Source: Candidatus Stahliibacteriota bacterium
Lineage (GTDB): Bacteria; Hydrothermota; Tepidihabitantia; SM23-42
Assembly: GCA_004376785.1 (NCBI GenBank)
Contig: SOIY01000064.1
Location: 1-5,642 of the forward strand
Reading direction: 5' to 3'
Length of the DNA: 5,642 nt
A program made the translations under genes and the position numbers. The notes beneath the pieces are model-generated. The model was given only the letters and a program-made list of their open reading frames with translations, ran no database searches and was not told the DNA's origin. Below are positions 1 to 5,642 of this stretch, piece by piece (the first letter of the stretch is position 1; each line of letters starts with the position of its first letter).

Positions 1-2
1 AG

Positions 3-20
3 ACTCGCAATGACAGGGGA
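3..20. repeat. Possible edge of a dispersed TCGCAATGACA-type repeat
   Basis: The bases ACTCGCAATGACAGGGGA, just downstream of the gene's stop codon, resemble the terminal portion of palindromic dispersed repeats with a CTCGCAATGACA / TGTCATTGCGAG core, which occur between genes in many bacterial genomes. Only one arm could lie in the window, so no inverted partner is visible here. The call rests on recognising the core alone. Confidence 0.4.
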
Positions 21-46
21 AGAATAAGGTGCTGAGGCGTCGGGGT

Positions 47-3000
47 TTACTTCACGCTGATTTTTCTCTGCCTATTATAACCAAATACCTCAGGTGTGTA
101 CATCTCTTCAGCCTTTGTCGAAGGCATGGTAAACGAGCCAAAGGTCATTGCCCTGACCAGATAAGAAAAGGTGTGTTCACCAGCTCTTAAGGCATCTGCA
201 AACAAAAGAACCTTATCATCGTAAATCTCCCAGTGGTCAAACGTTCCCCATGATGGATAATAAAAATAGTAATCATCATACTCACCTTCGTAATAATCTT
301 CCACATGGTATTCATCATAATAATCCATATCACCACCCATCATCTTTAGAAGTTGTTTACTTTCAGTATCAAATGATGTATTTATAACCTCAACACCAGC
401 AGGTAATGGGTCGTCAACAACTACAAAATTTCGTTCTTGAGGTGTAATAACACTTAAGGTGACTTTATAGATTTTGCCAGCGCTCAGCTCATTGCCAGTT
501 GAACCTTGTATGAGCGGTTCCATGACCTTAAATACTGCAATACCTTCATCCCTTGGTTTTAATTCACGCTTTGGTGCATATAACATTCTCATACCATAGT
601 ATAATCTGCCATCGCCGCGTTTTTCAATATTGACTGACATCTGCTTCCCTTTTTCCAAATCAGCAATTGGTAGTTCTTGTCTTCTTATCTGCAGGTCTCT
701 TCCTTTAAAGATTTCTTTTACAATCTCTTTATTTTCAAGATAGATCAATGCCATGAATTTAGGTGTTTGTTTTTCATAAACCTTAAAATAGGTATTAAGA
801 GCATCAAACACATAGATGTTTTCCTGGGTTGAACGCCATCTGCCACCTTTTCTTTCATTAACCAACCATTTTATGATCTTTTCCGCATTTGCAAATTCAC
901 CCTTTGTTTCAATCATCGCCTGTAGAATAAGCGCGGTTGTCCTTACATTTGAATGCCATATCCATGCCATACCGATTGCATTTTCTTCTTCAAAATGCGC
1001 AGTTGTGGGAGCCATTTTTATTTTGTTAAGTAATATTCTTCTTAATTCCTTTTCATAATATGAATTGTCATAGATATGTGCTGCTTTGAGTAACAGGGTT
1101 TTGCCGAACAAAGAGATCTGGTCGCGCTTTTCAAATAATCGGGACATATAACCATGGTCATATTTATTCCATAAAGCAAGGGCATAGAGGATAAAACATT
1201 TTGTAGTTAACTGAACATTTTTATTATACGGATATTCCCAATCCACATTATCCCGACGCAGAACAGATTCTAAATATTTTAATGCGCTGTTTATCATATG
1301 TTGATCAACATGATATGTTTTGCCATGCGTTTTTCCAAGGGCATAAACAACATATGCAGTAAGCCATGAAGATGGTCGGTATGAATCCTTCCAGAATTTA
1401 AATCCTCCATCATAGCCCTGGAAATCCCTGAATTCTTTTATTGTTGTCTGGACTTCCTTTCTCAAGTTTTTGCCGCGTAAAGCAGACAGATTGAATGAAT
1501 TGATTAAATCCTCGGCAAGGATGAAAGGTAAAATCCTTGATGTTTTTTGCTCAAGACATTCATAAGGATACTTGACAAGATACTCAATACCTGCTTCAAG
1601 ACCAATAAGTGCTGATGATGATGTAGTAAATTCGAGGTAACCCACATCAGGGTATATGTCTTGGGGAACAGTAACTGCCTCAGATGCTTTGTCTGTGGTC
1701 TGATTGTAGAGCGCAACTGCTTCGGTCAAACGTGGTGAAATGACCGGAATCTTCAGTTCAAGACCGTCTGATTCTTTATTTAGTGTTACCTTAAAACGGA
1801 AGGTTGCCTTTCCTATTTTATCTGCATAGTATTTGAACCGTACTTCTTTTTCCTGACCATCCTGTACTTCAACGCTTTTTTCCTTCTCGCCTGTCATCTG
1901 AATATTTTCAGCAGACGCCTGGACAGAAACCTTACCTGACTTATGCGTATGATTATGGACAACAATCCCAGCTTCAAATTCATCACCCAGACGCGCAAAT
2001 CTTGGCAATGCCTCAAGCAAGAGTAGAGGTTTATTGACCTTAATATTTGCTTCGCCTGCGCCAAATGATGAATTCTTTGTGTGCCCGGTTACCATTAATC
2101 TAAATGTGGTAAGATTTTCAGGTAACCTGAACTTTATTACTGCCTCGCCATTTGCATTTGTATAAATGTGTGGATTGTAATACGCAGTGGTCCGAAACTC
2201 TTTCCTGTAGGCAAATGTTTCACCAAATGCACCGCCGCCGCCGCGGTTCTCTCCCTTTTCTTCATAACTTCTTTGTCCGATAATATGAAGCCGACTTTCT
2301 GCAGTCTGAACTGAGAGAGGTCTGGAGCCGTAGAATATTGGAAATGGGTCTGGAGTTTGAAAGGCAATAAGGCTTAATACACCAACATCAACGACTGCAA
2401 GTACTACCTCGGACTTTACACCCCTACCCCTGGCATCCTTTACTTTTATCTTTACAGAAACGGAATCTTTGGGTCTGTACTCTTGTTTGTCTGTTGTAAT
2501 AGAAATATCCAAGTGTTTTGTTTGGGGGTCAACTGAAAGATTCGCATAACCGATTTTGAATGAAGGTTTACCAATATCCTCACCCTCTTCATCAAATTTA
2601 TCAAAACCTATTCTTCCCTGCAATAAAATTACTGAAACATAGATATTGGGCAGGTAGTCTTCGGTTATTGGTATTTCAATAACATCGCTCGAGCCAATCA
2701 ATTCTTTTGTAAATCTTTTTATGATAAATTCACGCTCCACTGTAACCAGAGCGAGCGCCTTTTCATATGGTGATTTCACCAGAATCTTTGCTTTATCGCC
2801 AGGTTTATAATTTTCTTTATCCGGGATAACTTCAACACGGTCATCATCAGATCTTCTCCACGAAATATAACCTTTCCCTGTAGCATAGAAATAAGTGTCG
2901 GTTGTAATGATATTTTTCTTTGAATCTTTACCCTGAGCACGGATTATATAAAAACCAGTCCCCTCAGGCGTAAAAGATTTCTTTATTGCCTTTTTATCTG

Positions 3001-5642
3001 TTTTTACCTTAAACTTTTTGACTACACTATCTTTTTTTTCAGTAACCCATTCATATCTGCCTCCAACACCGGCCTTGCGTACACTTATCCATTCCCTTCT
3101 GATTATTTCAACCTCAATATTTTTTCCACCAATTAATTCTCCCTTTGATGTTGTTGTAATGAAATCAAAGTTTATTTGCTTCTTTGTGTCAATAAATGTT
3201 TTTTCTGGTTTTATGCCTATGTAGTACTCACCGCAATGGACAAGACAATTTGTGCGTCCTGATATGCTCTGCCGATTCTGCGCAGTCACTGTACCTTCAA
3301 GTGTGAGAATCATTGTTTGATTTACGTCTTCGTGCGTAAGTTTCTGCTTAATCTTTATTTTACCTTTTTTATCAAGGATACCTTTGCCTGACGCAATGAC
3401 TCCTTCGAATTGCCAGTCTTCGTCATCATACCAAGTGTAAGGACCAAATTGGAAACCCTTGTGCCCGGATGGCTTATAAAATGAACGGTCAAGTGTTATT
3501 GTCCACTCTACATCCTCGCCAGACATTGGACCGCCATACAAATAAGAACCTTTTATCTCACCAGCGAATTCTTCGCCAAAAATATATTCTTCTTTATCAC
3601 ATTTTGCTTTTACCTCATACTGGGCTGGTCGATATGCCTCAACCCTGAATGAACCGTAGAATGTGACATCTGCATCTTTTGGTTTGGCAATGATCTCATA
3701 CCATCCAGTTGGTGCCTTTGGGTCGATTGAAACCTTAAAATCGAATGAACCATAACTTGAAACTGAGACATTTTTATTGAGAATCTCTTCATTCCTTGAG
3801 TTGAAGACTTTGAGACCCACTGTTTTAATAATGTGGGATACATTCCATTTTCCCCGTTTCTTTTCCCTTATAATACCCTTAATGTATACATCCTCACCAG
3901 CTTTATAAATACCTCTTTCAGTAAAGACATATCCCTTGAATCTTTCTGGTTCTGGACGCCAGTCATACGAAATGCCAAAATCATAAGGATATATACCAGT
4001 TCCTTCATTAGATGCAATAAATGTCTCGTCATTGCCGCTTTTTGCAAATACCCATATCCTTGGTTTATCCCAATCACTTTCTGGAACCATGCCCAGTACT
4101 TTCCATCCTGGCGTTTCAACAAGCCCGTTCTTATCAGTGCTACCCTGCCACATAATGCGATTTTTATCATTACGTAATTCAACCTGTGCATTGGAGATTG
4201 GTTTTGCATTTTTTAAGGTTGTAACCCAGATAAGATTATTCTCTGATGAAAATTTACCTGATATGCCAATATTTGTAACCTGTAACAATCCTCTGAAATA
4301 ACGTCGCCTGTGCCGCAACTCTTTTAATGCATCAATCTCAAAGAAAACATAGCCTTCATTTCTGTTCTGTAAGATTTCCTTTAATTCAAGAGGAAGCGTA
4401 GACTGTTTATTTCTTTTATCTTTAACATTCCATGTTTCATCAATGGCATAATTGAATACAGGAGAAAAACTCTTCCAGCCATAAAACACATTTTTACCCA
4501 AAATAGTAGGTATGATTTGATCCCGTGTTAAGAGAGCCAATCTCTTGCGTACCTTTTCGACATTGACAACAGTTAATGGATGTTGTTTGCTTGAATACGA
4601 TTCAATAATTCCTCTTCCTGTAGGAATTGTTATGCGAGGGTCATAATCAGTCGTCTTGAATGTAACCTTAATATTCTTACCCAGTTTGTTATTAAATCGA
4701 TCAGTGAGTTCTTTGTTTATTAAAACCTCATACTTTGTATCCGGGTTAAGTGGTATATAAAGATAAAGCCGATGTGAAGAATTTGCCCAGTTTGCATAGT
4801 GTTCAGGGATCTTTATTTCTGGTTTAAACGTAATATGTTTAATAAAATCCTGGTATACTACAGGATTACTGAATTCGAACTTAACCGACTCTTGGGGATT
4901 TTTGATCTTATCATCAATACCTATGAATGTAAAATAATTATATGTGGAAAAGACCATGGTACGTTCGTGTTCCAAACCAAAGTCACCAAGTGCGCCTGGT
5001 AGACCTTCTTGTAATTTGACCATGACTTCGCTTTGTATGGGCAGATTATTATCAGGGTCAATAACAATTGTTTTTTCTGGTTTCCAGTATTCACCCAGAT
5101 CTTTAGATTCTTGTTCTGTTAAACTTCTGAGTTTGAGTGGAATTTGTTTTTCAAACCCCTTTTCATTCCGAATAATCAGTTTTATATATGGTTTTGTTTT
5201 ATCATGTGACATTTTCTGGTTGAATAATAAATAAATGTTATGGTCTAATTCTACCCATTTCTGATTATGAAAGGGTTTTGAACTAATAAATTTTGGTTTT
5301 GCCGTTGTAAATTCCCAGGCATAATCTTTTTTGAGTGTTGTGCCCATAAGAGATTTTGTACCCTTTGGAACAACGCATCTGTATTTTGTCCCGCCTATCA
5401 ATGGTTTATCTGGAATAAAGAAAAGCGTGGATGTGCCGCGCCATCTAAACCTTCCTTTTATTTTGGGTGAAATTCTTAATGGACCTTTTTTTTCAGATTC
5501 TGGCATGCCTTCAAGCGGAACCATAGGTTGATTAAATGATACCATAATCTCTTTTACTTCACTCAAGTTTTCAGTGCCTGCTTCAGGTGCTATATAAAGC
5601 ACTTCAACATCTCTCTTTTCACCTTCAGGGATTTCAAAACCC
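47..5642 (-). CDS. Bacterial alpha-2-macroglobulin family protein with thioester (5' end outside window)
   Basis: This is a large multi-domain protein of the bacterial A2M family, which inhibits proteases in the periplasm or at the cell surface by trapping them covalently. Visible hallmarks, in order, are FNQPMVPL in the first module, TNIGISGK (residues 443-450), FTERGIYKAGEDVYIKG (560-576), VAVVDVGVLSL (1068-1078), FRLPENLTTFRLMVTG (1158-1173), the thioester CLEQ (1349-1352), GGFKFW (1399-1404), STQEN (1591-1595) and DDPLPAGVEV (1730-1739). The frame is uninterrupted and ends at TAA (47-49). The first possible in-frame start is GTG at 5600-5602, but 13 more open codons (GFEIPEGEKRDVE) lead to the window edge with no signal peptide. 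The residues around that GTG read as a continuous beta strand, so the real start lies upstream, outside the window. The length suits the large, roughly 1900-residue bacterial form. Cysteines are few (76, 668, 786, 790, 1349, 1469). Family assignment is very secure; the target protease and physiological role are not visible. Confidence 0.96.
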   Translation of the reverse strand, partial: GFEIPEGEKRDVEVLYIAPEAGTENLSEVKEIMVSFNQPMVPLEGMPESEKKGPLRISPKIKGRFRWRGTSTLFFIPDKPLIGGTKYRCVVPKGTKSLMGTTLKKDYAWEFTTAKPKFISSKPFHNQKWVELDHNIYLLFNQKMSHDKTKPYIKLIIRNEKGFEKQIPLKLRSLTEQESKDLGEYWKPEKTIVIDPDNNLPIQSEVMVKLQEGLPGALGDFGLEHERTMVFSTYNYFTFIGIDDKIKNPQESVKFEFSNPVVYQDFIKHITFKPEIKIPEHYANWANSSHRLYLYIPLNPDTKYEVLINKELTDRFNNKLGKNIKVTFKTTDYDPRITIPTGRGIIESYSSKQHPLTVVNVEKVRKRLALLTRDQIIPTILGKNVFYGWKSFSPVFNYAIDETWNVKDKRNKQSTLPLELKEILQNRNEGYVFFEIDALKELRHRRRYFRGLLQVTNIGISGKFSSENNLIWVTTLKNAKPISNAQVELRNDKNRIMWQGSTDKNGLVETPGWKVLGMVPESDWDKPRIWVFAKSGNDETFIASNEGTGIYPYDFGISYDWRPEPERFKGYVFTERGIYKAGEDVYIKGIIREKKRGKWNVSHIIKTVGLKVFNSRNEEILNKNVSVSSYGSFDFKVSIDPKAPTGWYEIIAKPKDADVTFYGSFRVEAYRPAQYEVKAKCDKEEYIFGEEFAGEIKGSYLYGGPMSGEDVEWTITLDRSFYKPSGHKGFQFGPYTWYDDEDWQFEGVIASGKGILDKKGKIKIKQKLTHEDVNQTMILTLEGTVTAQNRQSISGRTNCLVHCGEYYIGIKPEKTFIDTKKQINFDFITTTSKGELIGGKNIEVEIIRREWISVRKAGVGGRYEWVTEKKDSVVKKFKVKTDKKAIKKSFTPEGTGFYIIRAQGKDSKKNIITTDTYFYATGKGYISWRRSDDDRVEVIPDKENYKPGDKAKILVKSPYEKALALVTVEREFIIKRFTKELIGSSDVIEIPITEDYLPNIYVSVILLQGRIGFDKFDEEGEDIGKPSFKIGYANLSVDPQTKHLDISITTDKQEYRPKDSVSVKIKVKDARGRGVKSEVVLAVVDVGVLSLIAFQTPDPFPIFYGSRPLSVQTAESRLHIIGQRSYEEKGENRGGGGAFGETFAYRKEFRTTAYYNPHIYTNANGEAVIKFRLPENLTTFRLMVTGHTKNSSFGAGEANIKVNKPLLLLEALPRFARLGDEFEAGIVVHNHTHKSGKVSVQASAENIQMTGEKEKSVEVQDGQEKEVRFKYYADKIGKATFRFKVTLNKESDGLELKIPVISPRLTEAVALYNQTTDKASEAVTVPQDIYPDVGYLEFTTSSSALIGLEAGIEYLVKYPYECLEQKTSRILPFILAEDLINSFNLSALRGKNLRKEVQTTIKEFRDFQGYDGGFKFWKDSYRPSSWLTAYVVYALGKTHGKTYHVDQHMINSALKYLESVLRRDNVDWEYPYNKNVQLTTKCFILYALALWNKYDHGYMSRLFEKRDQISLFGKTLLLKAAHIYDNSYYEKELRRILLNKIKMAPTTAHFEEENAIGMAWIWHSNVRTTALILQAMIETKGEFANAEKIIKWLVNERKGGRWRSTQENIYVFDALNTYFKVYEKQTPKFMALIYLENKEIVKEIFKGRDLQIRRQELPIADLEKGKQMSVNIEKRGDGRLYYGMRMLYAPKRELKPRDEGIAVFKVMEPLIQGSTGNELSAGKIYKVTLSVITPQERNFVVVDDPLPAGVEVINTSFDTESKQLLKMMGGDMDYYDEYHVEDYYEGEYDDYYFYYPSWGTFDHWEIYDDKVLLFADALRAGEHTFSYLVRAMTFGSFTMPSTKAEEMYTPEVFGYNRQRKISVK
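50..610 (-). other. C-terminal receptor-binding-like MG domain
   Basis: Residues about 1665-1851, the final beta-sandwich. The conserved strands are GRLYYGMRMLYAP, GIAVFKVMEPL, then YKVTLSVITPQERNFVVVDD running into PLPAGVEVIN. After the unusual acidic insertion come DDKVLLFADALRAGEHTFSY, LVRAMTFGSFTMPSTKAEEM and YTPEVFGYNRQRKISVK. The 'DplPAG.e..n' and 'F.m.p..ae.MY.P...G' patterns are the standard ending of bacterial A2Ms, so the C-terminus is complete. In family structures this domain helps shield the thioester in the native state. Confidence 0.88.
257..331 (-). other. Tyr/Asp/Glu-rich insertion in the C-terminal domain
   Basis: Residues 1758-1782 contain 10 tyrosines and 10 acidic residues out of 25, with YYDEY, EDYYEGEYDDYY and FYY segments. 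The stretch lies in the loop between the conserved 'PLPAGVEVINTSF' strand and the 'HWEIYDDKVLLFADAL' strand, where relatives have a variable, often charged or aromatic loop. It is probably a surface loop. Metal binding or electrostatic contact with a target is possible but not demonstrated. Confidence 0.7.
611..778 (-). other. CUB-like domain, returning half
   Basis: Residues about 1609-1664. After the last thioester-domain helix the chain returns to strands: FMALIYLENKEIVKEIF, then DLQIRRQELPIADLEKGKQM, then SVNIEKRGDGRL. In relatives this part completes the CUB fold that connects the thioester domain to the C-terminal domain. Boundaries are approximate. Confidence 0.55.
779..1612 (-). other. 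Thioester domain (alpha/alpha toroid)
   Basis: Residues about 1331-1608, a mostly helical segment. It begins with ALIGLEAGIEYLVKYPYECL and the CLEQ thioester. It then carries FRDFQGYDGGFKFW, SSWLTAYVVYALGK, TTKCFILYALALWNKYD and TTALILQAMIETKGEF, and ends with GGRWRSTQENIYVFDAL. The 'GGF.fW', 'WLTAY' and 'STQEN' blocks are the expected inner-helix motifs of the toroid. When activated, this domain would bind the attacking protease covalently. An intact Cys-Gln pair argues that the protein is a covalent trap and not one of the thioester-lacking paralogues. Confidence 0.9.
1547..1558 (-). other. Thioester motif CLEQ
   Basis: Codons TGT CTT GAG CAA encode Cys1349-Leu-Glu-Gln1352, preceded by YPYE, which matches the 'YPyGCxEQ' thioester consensus of A2M and complement proteins. 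An internal beta-cysteinyl-gamma-glutamyl thioester forms between Cys1349 and Gln1352 in the family. One small deviation is Glu1348 where many relatives have Gly immediately before the Cys; it is not expected to remove the bond. Confidence 0.93.
1613..1747 (-). other. CUB-like domain, first half
   Basis: Residues about 1286-1330. Strands VISPRLTEAVALYNQTTDKA, EAVTVPQDIYPDVGYLEFTT lead directly into the helical thioester domain. In the family the CUB domain is split, with the thioester domain inserted between its halves; the returning half is at 611-778. The assignment rests on position and on the 'v.vP.di.p..g.l.....s' pattern. Confidence 0.6.
1748..1927 (-). other. Beta module between the A2M core and CUB
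   Basis: Residues about 1226-1285. These are alternating short strands (VSVQASAENIQM, SVEVQDGQEKEVRFKYYAD, GKATFRFKVTLN, ELKIPV), consistent with the beta domain that precedes the CUB-thioester unit. The block is structural with no motif residues. It is less conserved than its neighbours, and its boundaries are estimated. Confidence 0.55.
1928..2203 (-). other. Conserved A2M-family core module (MG7-like)
   Basis: Residues about 1134-1225. The sequence KEFRTTAYYNPHIYTNANGE, then AVIKFRLPENLTTFRLMVTG, then KPLLLLEALPRFARLGDEFE is the highly conserved block that follows the bait region throughout the family. It matches the 'tAyw.P.l.td..G.a.v.f.lPdnLTtfr' pattern, and the 'P-R-F-x-R-x-G-D' strand is also typical. 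It is one of the best anchors for the family assignment. Confidence 0.88.
2201..2311 (-). other. Candidate bait region (Gly-rich, basic)
   Basis: Residues about 1098-1134 lie between the conserved RPLSVQT and RKEFRTTAYYNP blocks. That is the position of the exposed, protease-sensitive bait in bacterial A2Ms. The stretch is low in hydrophobic core residues and is flexible: it holds EEKGENR, then GGGGAFG, then AYRK. Arg and Lys residues at 1111, 1116, 1120, 1133 and 1134 offer trypsin-like cleavage sites, and Phe/Tyr residues offer others. Position in the domain order is strong evidence; the exact cleavable bonds cannot be read from sequence. Confidence 0.65.
2231..2246 (-). repeat. Short GCC/GGC trinucleotide run encoding Gly4 in the bait stretch
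   Basis: On the plus strand the bases read as four tandem CCG-type triplets followed by CGG, a GC-rich island within AT-rich coding sequence. On the coding strand the run gives Gly1121-Gly1124 (codons GGC, GGC, GGC, GGT) after Arg1120. Such runs can change length by slippage in steps of three bases without breaking the frame, but nothing here shows that this one varies. Confidence 0.6.
2312..3625 (-). other. Array of MG modules leading to the bait region
   Basis: Residues 660-1097 contain several successive MG modules. Each is marked near its start by a variant of 'D-K-x-x-Y-x-x-G/K-D/E': CDKEEYIFGEEF (668), PDKENYKPGDKAKI (927) and TDKQEYRPKDSVSV (1037), with a degenerate copy, EKTFIDTKKQINFDF, at about 800. 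The last module ends with VVLAVVDVGVLSLIAFQTPDPF and FYGSRPLSVQT, the standard lead-in to the bait stretch in bacterial A2Ms. A CLVHC cysteine pair (786 and 790) lies in this array. Boundaries are approximate. Confidence 0.75.
3638..3925 (-). other. MG2-type macroglobulin domain
   Basis: Residues about 560-655. The module opens with FTERGIYKAGEDVYIKGIIR, the most recognisable A2M N-terminal-region signature ('T-D/E-R-x-I-Y-K/R-x-G-x-x-V-x-x-K-G'). It continues through the strand-turn KVFNSRNEEILNKNVSVSSY and the 'APTGWYEI' turn, and closes with FYGSFRVEAYRPAQYEV. This is the segment that A2M N-terminal domain models would be expected to hit. It packs in the ring of MG domains that surrounds the trapped protease in the family. 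Confidence 0.88.
3926..4648 (-). other. Linker and MG-like region before the MG2 signature
   Basis: Residues 319-559. The first half (about 330-450) begins after the three N-terminal modules with GIIESYSSKQHPLTVVNVEK, and ends in the basic RHRRRYFRG and the family-typical QVTNIGISGK. The second half (about 455-540) is an Ig-like module of the form 'NLIWVTTLKNAKPISNAQVEL...STDKNGLVETPG', which matches the usual bacterial A2M pattern of a 'wVTsL..gkPv.gA.V.l' strand followed by 'TD..Gl'. No catalytic residues are expected here; the region is structural. Confidence 0.65.
4649..5575 (-). other. N-terminal Ig-like/MG modules (three)
   Basis: Residues about 10-318 form three consecutive beta-sandwich modules. 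Module 1 (about 10-100) has the Big_5/MG1-like pattern: a strand ending in VSFNQPMVPL, then TLFFIPDKPLIGGTKYRCVV, then a closing AWEFTT. Module 2 (about 104-220) repeats it with IYLLFNQKM and MVFST. Module 3 (about 223-318) repeats it with VKFEFSNPV, LYIPLNPDTKYEVLIN and VTFKTTDY. The recurring order is a 'F-S/N-x-P/K-M/V' strand, then 'L-x-P-x-T-K-Y', then a final 'F-x-T-T'. In related proteins these modules form the N-terminal arm that links the body to the membrane anchor. Module boundaries are estimated by eye. Confidence 0.7.

Noticed and set aside
1..46. Rho-independent terminator after the stop codon
   Set aside because: No G/C-rich hairpin followed by a T tract is visible on the minus strand in these 46 bases; a terminator may lie beyond the window.
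3398..3500. Aromatic/acidic stretch (residues about 703-735, with GFQFG and YDDEDW) as a novel insertion
   Set aside because: Bacterial A2Ms commonly carry a 'gF.FG...W' segment at this point in the module, so it is likely normal for the family.
3833..4177. Plus-strand open frame of 114 codons and other plus-strand frames of 66-96 codons
   Set aside because: They lie entirely antisense to conserved A2M coding sequence, their products are Phe/Ile/Ser-rich as expected from reading Lys/Glu-rich genes backwards, and none has a recognisable motif.
3868..4209. Minus-strand out-of-frame open frames of 70-113 codons
   Set aside because: Each overlaps conserved modules of the A2M gene in a different frame and resembles no known family; they are by-products of a long gene with few stops.
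5600..5602. GTG as the translation start, with GA-rich bases upstream that could pass for a ribosome binding site
   Set aside because: The frame continues upstream to the window edge, the preceding codons fit the first beta module, and no signal peptide follows the GTG. The nearby ATG at 5608-5610 is out of frame.
47..5642. Frameshift, internal stop or pseudogene
   Set aside because: The frame is continuous and every expected A2M block appears in the right order, including the thioester and a complete C-terminus.
1..5642. CRISPR array, tRNA, rRNA, insertion sequence or multi-gene defence system
   Set aside because: No regularly spaced repeats, RNA gene signatures or transposase motifs are seen, and a single gene fills the window.

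Overview
The window is almost entirely one very long minus-strand gene. It encodes a bacterial alpha-2-macroglobulin (A2M) family protein, a large secreted or periplasmic protease-trapping protein with an intact thioester motif. The reading frame ends at a TAA at 47-49 and stays open to the right-hand edge of the window. At least 1864 residues are therefore present, and the true N-terminus (start codon, signal peptide or lipobox) lies outside. Residue numbers below count the GTG codon at 5600-5602 as residue 1; this is only a numbering convention.

Layout in the direction of translation (right to left): three N-terminal beta-sandwich modules (about 4649-5575); a linker and family-signature region (about 3926-4648); the classical MG2-type module with the signature FTERGIYKAGEDVYIKG (3638-3925); further macroglobulin-like (MG) modules (2312-3625); a Gly-rich candidate bait stretch (2201-2311); the conserved A2M module (1928-2203) and another beta module (1748-1927); a split CUB-like domain (1613-1747 and 611-778) flanking the helical thioester domain with CLEQ (779-1612, motif at 1547-1558); and a C-terminal receptor-binding-like MG domain (50-610). 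That last domain contains a striking Tyr/Asp/Glu-rich insertion (257-331). Positions 1-46, left of the stop codon, are non-coding and carry what looks like the edge of a dispersed TCGCAATGACA-type repeat.

The expected mechanism follows from the family and is not shown by the sequence. A protease cuts the bait stretch, the protein rearranges, the Cys-Gln thioester is exposed, and the protease is covalently trapped. In many bacteria such genes sit next to pbpC (penicillin-binding protein 1C), but no neighbour is visible here.

The DNA is AT-rich with Lys/Glu-rich protein, and A2Ms of this kind are typical of Gram-negative-type (diderm) bacteria. I infer an uncultured, low-to-moderate GC bacterium, possibly of a candidate phylum, but taxonomy cannot be fixed from one gene. 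I see no new multi-gene system. The points most worth checking are the Tyr/acidic insertion and the Gly-rich bait stretch.
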